Below are positions 50,859 to 57,975 of a DNA stretch of 64,000 nt, in pieces. The position numbers and the translations under genes are program-made. Origin of the DNA: CAJCIY01 sp964245825 (lineage in GTDB: Bacteria; Actinomycetota; Actinomycetes; Mycobacteriales; CAJCIY01). Each line of letters opens with the position of its first letter. Within the stretch, counting starts at the first letter, position 1. The DNA is taken from contig CAXTNT010000004.1 of assembly GCA_964245825.1 (NCBI GenBank), forward strand, positions 1 to 64,000. The letters are read 5' to 3'. The notes under the pieces were generated by a model that had not been told where the DNA came from, made no database searches, and worked only from the letters and a program-made list of their open reading frames with translations.

Positions 50859-52093
50859 GCGAGTGCCGCCAGCTCGCGGAAGGCGGTGTACGTCGCGAGC
50901 AGGTCGAGCTCGCCGCCGATCGGCGCCGCCGCTGCCGCGGCGGCCTGCGGCGTGGGGTGCCGGACGGCCGTCACCCCGGCGTACGCGAGCCGCAGCACCA
51001 CGTCCTCGGCGCGCTCGCCGCTCACGTGCACGACCCGCCCGGCCAGCCGCTCGAAGGGCACGTCCCAGATCCAGGAGGGGTCGCGGCCGTCGGCCACCCG
51101 GCTGTGGAAGTGGATCACCACCGGCCGCGCCGGCGCCTCCTCGAGCAGGCCCAGCATCTCCAGCCAGCCGGCCGGGTTCTTGGCGAGCAGCAGCCGCGCC
51201 CGGCGACCGGCGAGCGCAACCACCGCGTACCGGCCCCCCACGTCGGTCACCGCGGCCATCGCGGCGAGCGCGGGTCGGGCGGCCACCCCGAATCCGGTGT
51301 ACGCGGCTGCCATCGCCATCGCGGCGTTCCCGGCGTTCACCGCGCCGGGGAGCGCCAGGGTCGGCGTCAGGTCGCCGCCGGAGGTGCGTAGCGTCGTCGC
51401 GTCGAGCACCGCGATGTCGGGGGTGGGGCGGGCCAGGTCGCATCCGGTGCAGCGCCAGGCCCCGGACTCGTCGCGCAGCAGCAGCCGCGCGCACTGCGGG
51501 CAGACCGTGGCGTCGGCGGTCCAGCGCTGGCCGGCGCCCACCCAGACCTGGCGGGCAAAGCCGAGGGCGGCCCAGACCACCAGCGGGTCGTCGGCGTTCG
51601 CGACCGCGGTGGTGGCTGGGAGGGTCTCGCCGAGGCGTCGCCACAGGGCGGCGATACGGCGGGTCTCGTTGGAGCGGTCGAGCTGGTCGCGGGTCAGGTT
51701 CAGCAGCACGGCGACCGCCGGGAGGACCGCCGGCGCGACCCGCGGCAGCCAGATCTCGTCGACCTCCAGGACCGCGGGTACGCCGGGGCGGCTGCGCGAG
51801 AGCGCGCTCACCACGCCCGCAGCCATGTTGGCGCCTCCGCCGTTGCTCGCGACGGGGCCGGCGCTGCCGACGGCTGCGGCCAACAGCCGGGTCGTGGTGG
51901 TCTTGCCGTTGGTCCCCGAGACGGTGGCCACCGTGCGGCCCGCGGCGAGGTGGGCCAGCAGGTCCGGCGCGATCCGCAGCGCCGCCTTGCCGCCGATGAC
52001 CTCGCCGGAGCCGCGGCCCAGCCGCCGGGACGCGGCGGCGGCGAGGGCGCCGGTCAGCAGCGCCGCGCGGGACCGCGCAGAGGGGGCGGCCAC
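50855..52093 (-). CDS. murT: MurT, Mur-ligase subunit of lipid II isoglutaminyl synthase
   Basis: A 412-residue Mur ligase-fold protein that activates the D-Glu carboxylate of lipid II with ATP. Walker A is SGTNGKTTTTRL; LEVDEIWLPRVAP and NLTRDQLDRSNE are conserved; a family-specific zinc ribbon is inserted in the middle (CPQCARLLL, then WRCTGCDL); the C-terminal DUF1727 domain follows. The GTG at 52093 is the probable start, with no clear ribosome site. It is coupled to gatD and divergent from the deaminase-associated gene over 207 bp. Confidence 0.92.
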   Translation of the reverse strand: MAAPSARSRAALLTGALAAAASRRLGRGSGEVIGGKAALRIAPDLLAHLAAGRTVATVSGTNGKTTTTRLLAAAVGSAGPVASNGGGANMAAGVVSALSRSRPGVPAVLEVDEIWLPRVAPAVLPAVAVLLNLTRDQLDRSNETRRIAALWRRLGETLPATTAVANADDPLVVWAALGFARQVWVGAGQRWTADATVCPQCARLLLRDESGAWRCTGCDLARPTPDIAVLDATTLRTSGGDLTPTLALPGAVNAGNAAMAMAAAYTGFGVAARPALAAMAAVTDVGGRYAVVALAGRRARLLLAKNPAGWLEMLGLLEEAPARPVVIHFHSRVADGRDPSWIWDVPFERLAGRVVHVSGERAEDVVLRLAYAGVTAVRHPTPQAAAAAAAPIGGELDLLATYTAFRELAALA

Positions 52094-52300
52094 GGTCAGG
52101 GTTCGGTCGTGGCGCCGTGGAGCAGGCCGGCAGTGGGCGCCACCCACGGCGGGGCCGGCATCGTGGCGGTGCGACGACGTGGTCGGCGCATCGCTGGTGG
52201 TTGCCTCTGCTCGTCGCTCGGGTGCGGTCGGGGCGGCACACGAGACCGTACGCGGGCGGGCGAGTGGCCGCCATGCCCGCGGTCTGACACGATCCGCCTC

Positions 52301-52798
52301 GTGGCGGGCGTGGTGACGGGAGACAACGAGAGCTTCGCGGTGGTCTGCTACCGCGAGGAGGGCAGCTGGCAGGTCGAGCTGCTGCCCGAACGGCTGACCG
52401 AGGACGTGGACGGCCTGCTGGCCACGGTCGCCGGCCAGCCGAGCGACGTACCGGCGATCGTGCTGGTCGACATCGGCGACGACTTCTTCGTCGCGGCCCG
52501 CAACGTCGGAGGCCGGCGGATGCTGCTGCTCTCGGACGTGACCGCGGCCGCCGTCGACCCACTCGCCCGTCAGGTGTGCGAGCGGCTCGACCTCGAGATC
52601 CCCGACGACGACGAGATGGAGGAGGTCTGGCCGGCTGGCGATCTCGACCTGTTCGGGGATCTCGGCATGAGCGCGATGGAGGTCGGCGCGCTGCTGTCCG
52701 ACCTCGACGCGTACGCGGACGAGCAGCTGCTCGCGCTGGCCCGGCGGCTCGGCTTCGGTGCAGCGTTCACCCGGGTCGTCGACGTGGTCGTGCGCTGA
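52301..52798 (+). CDS. tRNA adenosine deaminase-associated protein (first copy)
   Basis: A 165-residue acidic protein of the actinobacterial family found next to tadA. It reads FAVVCYREEGSWQVELLPE at the start, a middle VDIGDDFFVAARNVGGR, an acidic IPDDDEMEEVWPAGDLDLF segment and a C-terminal ALLSDLDAYADEQLLALARR helix. No enzyme motif is visible; the role is unknown beyond the conserved linkage. The first GTG is at 52301, with other GTGs within four codons. A paralogue follows 60 bp later. Confidence 0.82.
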   Translation: MAGVVTGDNESFAVVCYREEGSWQVELLPERLTEDVDGLLATVAGQPSDVPAIVLVDIGDDFFVAARNVGGRRMLLLSDVTAAAVDPLARQVCERLDLEIPDDDEMEEVWPAGDLDLFGDLGMSAMEVGALLSDLDAYADEQLLALARRLGFGAAFTRVVDVVVR

Positions 52799-52858
52799 GA
52801 TCTGTCCGGGGGTAGGCGGCTCGTTTCGGAACAGGCGCAGAGCGGGGAGAGCAGGCGG

Positions 52859-53353
52859 GTGACCTACATCGCGAGCGTGCTGACCAGGTCCGGCGGCGCC
52901 TGGACCGCCGGGGACCTCGACCTGTCCGCCCTCGATGACCTCGACGCGTTCGCCGATCTCCTGCGCGAGGAGGACGGGTCGCCGACGGTGTGCTTCGTCG
53001 AGGAGGACGACGAGTACGTCGCGATCGTCCGCGTGGACGGCGACGAGGACCCGCGCGTGTTCGTCAGTGACGCCCGGGTGCTGACCGCCGACGGGGTGGC
53101 GGGACGGCTGCTCGCCGACACGGCCGTCGCCGTGGACGTACCCGACGAGAGCGAGGACGACGAGGACGAGGACAGCGGGCGGCCCGAGGTCGAACCGGCG
53201 GGGGACGAGGCCCTGCTGGCCGACCTCGGGATTGACGGCGACCGGCTGCTCGCGCTCTGCGCCGAGGAGGGCATGCTGCCATCCGATGTGATCTTCGCGC
53301 TGGCCGAGGACCTGGGTGCCGCCGAGGTGCTCGAGGCGGTGCGCGGCGTCTGA
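52859..53353 (+). CDS. tRNA adenosine deaminase-associated protein (second copy)
   Basis: A 164-residue strongly acidic paralogue of the preceding protein: SVLTRSGGAWTAGDLDLSAL, CFVEEDDEYVAIVRVDGDED, a run of Asp/Glu (DESEDDEDEDSG) and a C-terminal DRLLALCAEEGMLPSDVIF helix. Start at the GTG 52859 behind GGGGAGAG. It lies 34 bp upstream of tadA, so the three genes form one cluster. Function unknown; a charge-based interaction with TadA or tRNA is a guess. Confidence 0.85.
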   Translation: MTYIASVLTRSGGAWTAGDLDLSALDDLDAFADLLREEDGSPTVCFVEEDDEYVAIVRVDGDEDPRVFVSDARVLTADGVAGRLLADTAVAVDVPDESEDDEDEDSGRPEVEPAGDEALLADLGIDGDRLLALCAEEGMLPSDVIFALAEDLGAAEVLEAVRGV

Positions 53354-53387
53354 GTGGCTTGGGTGGCTGGGGTCGCTTGGGGTGGCT

Positions 53388-53840
53388 GTGAGCGGTTGGG
53401 ACGCGGCGATGGGCTGGGCGCTGGTCGAGGCCGAGGCCTGCTCGGCCTCGGGCGACGTACCGGTCGGGGCCGTGGTCGTCGATGCCGGCGGCGCGGTGCT
53501 CGGGCGCGGTCGCAACGCCCGCGAGCGTGATGGCGACCCGACAGCGCACGCCGAAGTGTTGGCGCTGCGGGCGGCGGCGGATACGCGTGGCAACTGGCGC
53601 CTGTCCGGGACGACGCTGGTGGTGACGCTCGAGCCCTGCGTGATGTGCGCGGGCGCGGCCGTGCTCGCCCGGGTCGACCGGGTCGTCTACGCGGCGGCCG
53701 ACCCCAAGGCGGGCGCAGCCGGCTCGGTGCACGACCTGCTCCGCGACCGCCGCGCCAACCACCGGCCGGAGGTCGTGAGCGGCGTACGCGCGGAGGAGGC
53801 GGCCGCGCTGCTGCGTACGTTCTTCGAGGCCCGGCGCTGA
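53388..53840 (+). CDS. tadA: tRNA-specific adenosine deaminase
   Basis: A 150-residue zinc deaminase that converts the wobble adenosine of tRNA-Arg(ACG) to inosine. The cytidine-deaminase-fold motifs are complete: HAEVLAL (zinc His and catalytic Glu) and PCVMCAGA (two zinc Cys), with the tRNA-specific VPVGAVVVDAGG and NHRPEVVSGV near the end. The start is GTG 53388 or 53382; the leader before it contains short repeats of GGTGGCT. It is the last gene of the deaminase cluster, 74 bp before tRNA-Ser. Confidence 0.92.
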   Translation: MSGWDAAMGWALVEAEACSASGDVPVGAVVVDAGGAVLGRGRNARERDGDPTAHAEVLALRAAADTRGNWRLSGTTLVVTLEPCVMCAGAAVLARVDRVVYAAADPKAGAAGSVHDLLRDRRANHRPEVVSGVRAEEAAALLRTFFEARR

Positions 53841-53914
53841 ACCCATCCCGCTGTTGTGCTGTCCCGCATGTTCGTCTCGGGCCGACGCCGAGGCGTGCCG
53901 CTAGGCTGGCAACC

Positions 53915-54001
53915 GGTGGAGTCGCGTAGTGGCCGAGCGCGCACGCCTCGAAAGCGTGTGACGGTGCAAGCCGTCCGTGGGTTCAAATCCCACCTCCACC
54001 G
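53915..54001 (+). tRNA. tRNA-Ser(CGA), CCA end encoded
   Basis: The acceptor stem GGTGGAG (53915-53921) pairs with CTCCACC (53994-54000), the discriminator is G at 54001 and CCA follows at 54002-54004. The anticodon loop is CTCGAAA (53947-53953) with anticodon CGA at 53949-53951, reading UCG. A long variable arm (GACGGTGCAAGCCGTC) and the T arm with GTTCAAAT confirm a class II serine tRNA. Confidence 0.95.
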
Positions 54002-54159
54002 CCACCTCGCAGCCGTCTAACGCGAAGACTCCGCCCCAACCAGCGGCGTGTGGTGGGCTGAGGGTGACGGTGTAGCCCATCTTGCGGAGCCGGGCGAGGG
54101 CACCACGGTCAGTGGGCCGCACGGCTTTCGATTCGTTCGATTTCGCCTAAGGTGGACAC

Positions 54160-54648
54160 ATGAGCACGGTGGCTTCCGCGGGACGCACCTACCTCCCCCC
54201 GCCCGAATCCGAGGACCTGGGCCGGCTTGAACATCTGCTGGCCCAGCCGGGCGCCGTCGTCGCCGTCACCGGATCGGAAGACACGCTGGTCGCGCCGGAC
54301 AACCTGCGCCGGGTCCTGCTCGATGTCGTCGTCTCGCTCCGCCGCGGCAATGCGATCACCGTCGCGCCGCACGCACTGCGCCTCACCACGCAGCAGGCCG
54401 CCGACCTCCTCGGGGTCAGCCGGCCGACCTTGGTCAAGCTCCTTGAAGACGGCAACATCCCCTTCGAGACCCCCAGGCGACACCGGCGCGTCCTGCTCAC
54501 CGACCTGCTCACCTATTAGGAACACCGCCGCCAGGAGCGCCGCGACACCCTCGACAGCCTCGCCGCCGAAGGCCAGGAACTCGGCCTCTACGAGACCGCC
54601 CCTCAGCAGTACGAAGCCGCACTCGACGACGCGCGCCGCGATCCTGCG
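54160..54648 (+). pseudogene. antitoxin-like helix-turn-helix protein interrupted by a stop codon
   Basis: The first 119 codons encode an antitoxin of the excisionase-like helix-turn-helix kind usually paired with a PIN toxin: AGRTYLPPPESEDLGRL, LRRGNAITVAPHALRLTTQQ, AADLLGVSRPTLVKLLEDGN, IPFETPRRHRRVLLTDLLTY. A TAG at 54517-54519 stops it, but the same frame continues with family-like sequence (EHRRQERRDTLDSLAAEGQE, then LGLYETAPQQYEAAL). The stop therefore looks like a nonsense mutation. No toxin gene remains. The frame runs on into the PPTase gene. Confidence 0.75.
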
Positions 54649-54684
54649 GTGGCGGTCGGGGGTGTGCCGGGCGATCCCGTCGTG

Positions 54685-55359
54685 ATGGTCGAAGAGTCCG
54701 CCGCCGTGCTGGCCCGCTGGCCGGACCCGCGCGAAGCCCTGACCGCTGCCGAGCGCGGTCGCGCCGCGGCCCTGCGTACCCGCGAGGGCGTCGAGGACTT
54801 CGTGGCGGCCCACCTGCTCGCGCGGGAGGCGGTGGCCCGGCTGCTCGCGGGGCTCCCGAAGACTGACCTGCTCGCGGCGCCGACGAACGATGCGCTCGCG
54901 GGGCTCCCGGCGAGGGTCGTGCTCGAGCAGCGCTGCGAGGAGTGCGGCGGTCCGCACGGCCGTCCGTACGTCGTGGGCCGTCCCGAGGTCTCGGTGTCGT
55001 GGTCGCACTCCCACGGCCACGTCGCGGCCGCTGCCTCCTACCGGCCCGTCGGCATCGACCTCGAGAGCACCTCGGCCAGGCGGGAGCTCACCACCCGACT
55101 GCTGGCCCGGACGGCGACCCCGGCCGAGGCGGCCGAGATCGGTACGGACCGCGAGGCGTTTCTGCGGATGTGGGTGATCAAGGAGGCGCTGGTGAAGGTC
55201 GGCGTCATCAGCCTGGACGCGTTCGCCACCACGGACGTACGCGCCGGAAGCTGGGGCGGGTTCAGGTTGGCCGCTCGCGCCCACGGCGACCTCGTGGTCG
55301 GGACGGCGCAGGCGCAGGCCCCAACCCCAGGCACGGCGCAGGGGGTCAGGCGGCGGTGA
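54685..55359 (+). CDS. Sfp-type 4'-phosphopantetheinyl transferase
   Basis: A 224-residue enzyme that moves the phosphopantetheine arm of CoA to the Ser of carrier proteins. Characteristic parts are RCEECGGPHGRPYV, VSWSHSHGHVAAA, the Mg-binding VGIDLES and WVIKEALVKV (the W-x3-KEA motif), all of the Sfp/Svp type rather than AcpS. The ATG at 54685 is preferred; a GTG 12 codons upstream is in frame. It faces the NRPS operon and its end overlaps the condensation gene by 14 bp. The obvious substrate is the carrier domain encoded at 57972-59762. Confidence 0.88.
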   Translation: MVEESAAVLARWPDPREALTAAERGRAAALRTREGVEDFVAAHLLAREAVARLLAGLPKTDLLAAPTNDALAGLPARVVLEQRCEECGGPHGRPYVVGRPEVSVSWSHSHGHVAAAASYRPVGIDLESTSARRELTTRLLARTATPAEAAEIGTDREAFLRMWVIKEALVKVGVISLDAFATTDVRAGSWGGFRLAARAHGDLVVGTAQAQAPTPGTAQGVRRR

Positions 55360-56752
55360 CGGGCGTGCCTACCTCCGCGAGCAGCCGCAGCCAGTCCGCG
55401 ACGACCGCCGGGCCGAACCCGGGCTCGAACAGGTCGGCGTCGTGCACGAACCGGCCCGTGAGGCGCCCGTCGGGCCGCTCGTCCAGTTCCATCATCACGT
55501 CGGCCTTCGCGTGGGCAAAATCGCCCCCGAGGCCGGCGTCGAGCGGGTGCAGCTGCCACGCCGGGTCCGGGCTGACCGCGAACGGCTGGACGACGAGCAT
55601 CGCCTGGAAGATCGGGTTCGCACCGGGCTCGCGCGGCGGGTCGAGGGCGCTCACCAGCCGGCCGAACGGCAGCACGCGCGGTAGCGCGTCGAGGAGCTCA
55701 CCGCGTACGGAGCGGACCAGATCGTCGAAAGGCGCGCCGTCGGCGACCTTCAGCCGCAGCGGCACCGGCGCGAGGCAGTAACCGAGCATCGACTCGAGCT
55801 CCCGGCGCCGACGGAGGTCGGCGACCGTGGCCAGCACCACCTCCTGCTGGTCTGTGTACCGGCGCAGCAGCAGCGCGAAGGCCGCCAGCAGGATCTGGAC
55901 GAGCGTGCCGCTGGCCCGCACGCCGCGGTCGCGCAGGGCTGCCACGACGGGCGCGGGGACCTCGAACCACGTCGGCGTGCCGCGGTGTCGCGGCTCGACC
56001 GGCCGGGGGTGGTCCAGCGGCAGCCGGAGCGTAGGGGCGCCGTCGAGCCGCGCGCGCCAGTACGGCAGGTGTCGCGCCAGCTCGGCGTCGAGCACCCCGC
56101 CGGCCTGCCATGTCGCGTAGTCCGCGGCCTGCATCGGCTCGGGCAGCGCTGCCGGCCGGCCGGCGACCTCGGCGTCGTACAGGGCGATCAGCTCGGGGAG
56201 GACGATGCGGGCCAGCGAGACGCCGTCGAACACGATGTGGTGCATGGCCAGGTACAGCCGGTGCTGCTCCTCGTCCATCCGCACCAGCACCGGCCGAACC
56301 AACGGCCCGGTGCCCAGGTCGTACGGGGGCAGCGCCGCCGCGGCGACGATCCCGGCCGCCCGGTCCTCGCGTTCGGCCGGCGGCACGTCGCGGAGGTCGT
56401 GCACCGCCAGGGCCACCGCGACAGGGCCGACCACCTGCCGGTACCGACGCTCGATCCGGCGGAACGTGGTCCGCCACATCTGGTGCCGCGCCACCAGGCG
56501 CTCGAAGGCCCGGCGCAGCGCGTCGACGTCCAGCGGCCCGGTCCTGACGATGGTCGTGACCTCGTTGTAGAGCCGGCTGCCCGGCGCGAACAGGCTGTGC
56601 ACCAGCAGCTGCTCCTGCTCGGCGGAGATCGGCGCCGGCTCCGGACCGGCCCGCCCGATGCCGGCGACCGTGCCTGCGGCGGCGGCGCCGGTACGCCCGC
56701 GGAGCCGCGCGGCGAGCAGCGCCTGCTGCGCCGGCGAGAGGTCCGGGCTCAC
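55346..56752 (-). CDS. free-standing NRPS condensation protein
   Basis: A 468-residue single condensation domain that forms a peptide (or ester) bond between carrier-bound units. After a short LSPAQQALLAARLRGR linker come the C-domain motifs: SLFAPGSRLYNEVTTIV (C1/C2), RHQMWRTTF (C2), the active-site MHHIVFDGVS (HHxxxDG intact), YATWQ (C4), and VATVADLRRRRELESMLGYC and NPIFQAMLV later. Pattern resembles LCL-type domains. The GTG at 56752 overlaps the P450 stop (GTGA). There is no carrier or thioesterase in the same protein, so it must work in trans. Confidence 0.88.
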   Translation of the reverse strand: MSPDLSPAQQALLAARLRGRTGAAAAGTVAGIGRAGPEPAPISAEQEQLLVHSLFAPGSRLYNEVTTIVRTGPLDVDALRRAFERLVARHQMWRTTFRRIERRYRQVVGPVAVALAVHDLRDVPPAEREDRAAGIVAAAALPPYDLGTGPLVRPVLVRMDEEQHRLYLAMHHIVFDGVSLARIVLPELIALYDAEVAGRPAALPEPMQAADYATWQAGGVLDAELARHLPYWRARLDGAPTLRLPLDHPRPVEPRHRGTPTWFEVPAPVVAALRDRGVRASGTLVQILLAAFALLLRRYTDQQEVVLATVADLRRRRELESMLGYCLAPVPLRLKVADGAPFDDLVRSVRGELLDALPRVLPFGRLVSALDPPREPGANPIFQAMLVVQPFAVSPDPAWQLHPLDAGLGGDFAHAKADVMMELDERPDGRLTGRFVHDADLFEPGFGPAVVADWLRLLAEVGTPVTAA

Positions 56753-57975
56753 CGGGGGGCGAACGTGATCGGCAGGGCGGTGAGCCCCCGCAGCCCGAGG
56801 TTCGGACGCCAGGTCACCGGCCCTGGTCGCAGGGCGAGGTCGGGCAGGCGCCGCAGCACCGTCGCCAGCGCGGTCGCCCCCTCCATCCGCGCGAGCGGCG
56901 CCCCGAAGCAGAAGTGCGCCGCGTACCCGAAGGCCAGGTGCCGGTTGTCCTGTCGGCCGAGGTCGAGCCGGTCGGGGTCGGGGAACCGGTCCGGGTCGCG
57001 GTTCGCCGCGGCCAGCACCGCGATCACCGGCTGGCCGGCGGCGATGGCGCAGCCACCCAGCTCGACATCCGTGGGCGCGAGCCGCATGGTCTGCTGGCTG
57101 GGGCTCTCGTAGCGCAGCAGCTCCTCGACGGCCGAGGGCATCAGCGCCGGGTCCGCGTCGAGCCGGGCCCGCTCGGCGGGGTGCCGCAGCAACGTGAGCA
57201 GGCCGTTGCCGATGAGGTTGGTGGTCGTCTCCTGGCCACCGACCATGGTCACCACCAGGTTGGCGACGATGTCGTCCTCGCCGAGCCGGTCCCCATCGAC
57301 CTCGGCGGCGGCCAGCACGTGGACCAGCCCGTCGGTGGGGTTCGTGGCCTCGCGCCGGACCGCCGCCCGGAAGTACTCGGTCATCTCGGCGACGCTGGTC
57401 AGCACGCGCGGCATCTGCCGCGGGTCGGTCTGCAGGTTGCCGAGCATGGCGGAGAACGCCTCCGACCAGGACTTCAGCTGCGCGTGGTCCTCGGTCGGGA
57501 CGCCGAGCAGCCTCGCCGACACGATCGCCGGGAGCGGGTTGGCGAGGTCGGCCATCACGTCCATCTCACCGGCGCCGACCACCGCGTCCAGCAGCTCGTC
57601 GGTGATCTGCTGGATCTGCGCGTGCAGGTGCGCCACCCGCCGGGCGGTGAACGTGCCGTGCGCCAGGCGCCGGACCCGGCTGTGCTCAGGGGGGTCCTGG
57701 AACAGCATCTGCCGCAGCATCATCTCGGCGACCGGAGCGAGCTGGCCCAGCCCCGCGTTCGCGAGCTTGGCCGGCGTGGGCGCGCAGTGCGCCGAGTAGC
57801 GGCTCAGCACCTCGACCACGTCGTCGTAGCGGGTGACGACCCAGGCGTGCAGGTACGGGTCCCAGTGCACCGGGCTCTGCTCCCGCAGCTGCCGGTGCAT
57901 CGGGTACGGATCGGCCAGCACCTCGGGGTCGAGCAGCCGGAGGAGGCTGAGGGCGGGGGGCGCGGTGGCGGTCAC
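56749..57975 (-). CDS. cytochrome P450, probable carrier-bound amino acid beta-hydroxylase
   Basis: A 408-residue class I P450. The I-helix oxygen-activating motif is VGGQETTTN, the K-helix ExxR is in EELLRYESPSQQTMR, and the heme Cys loop is FGYAAHFCFGAPLAR, where Ala replaces the fourth-position Gly of the usual FGxGxHxCxG. Known P450s that hydroxylate amino acids on carrier proteins (NovI type, P450sky) belong to this bacterial class and are encoded beside an A-PCP protein, as here. The GTG at 57975 overlaps the A-PCP stop. Ferredoxin and reductase are not in the window. Confidence 0.88.
   Translation of the reverse strand: MTATAPPALSLLRLLDPEVLADPYPMHRQLREQSPVHWDPYLHAWVVTRYDDVVEVLSRYSAHCAPTPAKLANAGLGQLAPVAEMMLRQMLFQDPPEHSRVRRLAHGTFTARRVAHLHAQIQQITDELLDAVVGAGEMDVMADLANPLPAIVSARLLGVPTEDHAQLKSWSEAFSAMLGNLQTDPRQMPRVLTSVAEMTEYFRAAVRREATNPTDGLVHVLAAAEVDGDRLGEDDIVANLVVTMVGGQETTTNLIGNGLLTLLRHPAERARLDADPALMPSAVEELLRYESPSQQTMRLAPTDVELGGCAIAAGQPVIAVLAAANRDPDRFPDPDRLDLGRQDNRHLAFGYAAHFCFGAPLARMEGATALATVLRRLPDLALRPGPVTWRPNLGLRGLTALPITFAPR

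Noticed and set aside
53901..54122. Minus-strand frame across tRNA-Ser as a transposase tail
   Set aside because: A short LRKMGYTVTLSP stretch recalls some transposase ends, but the frame runs through the tRNA with no stop and no inverted repeats are present.
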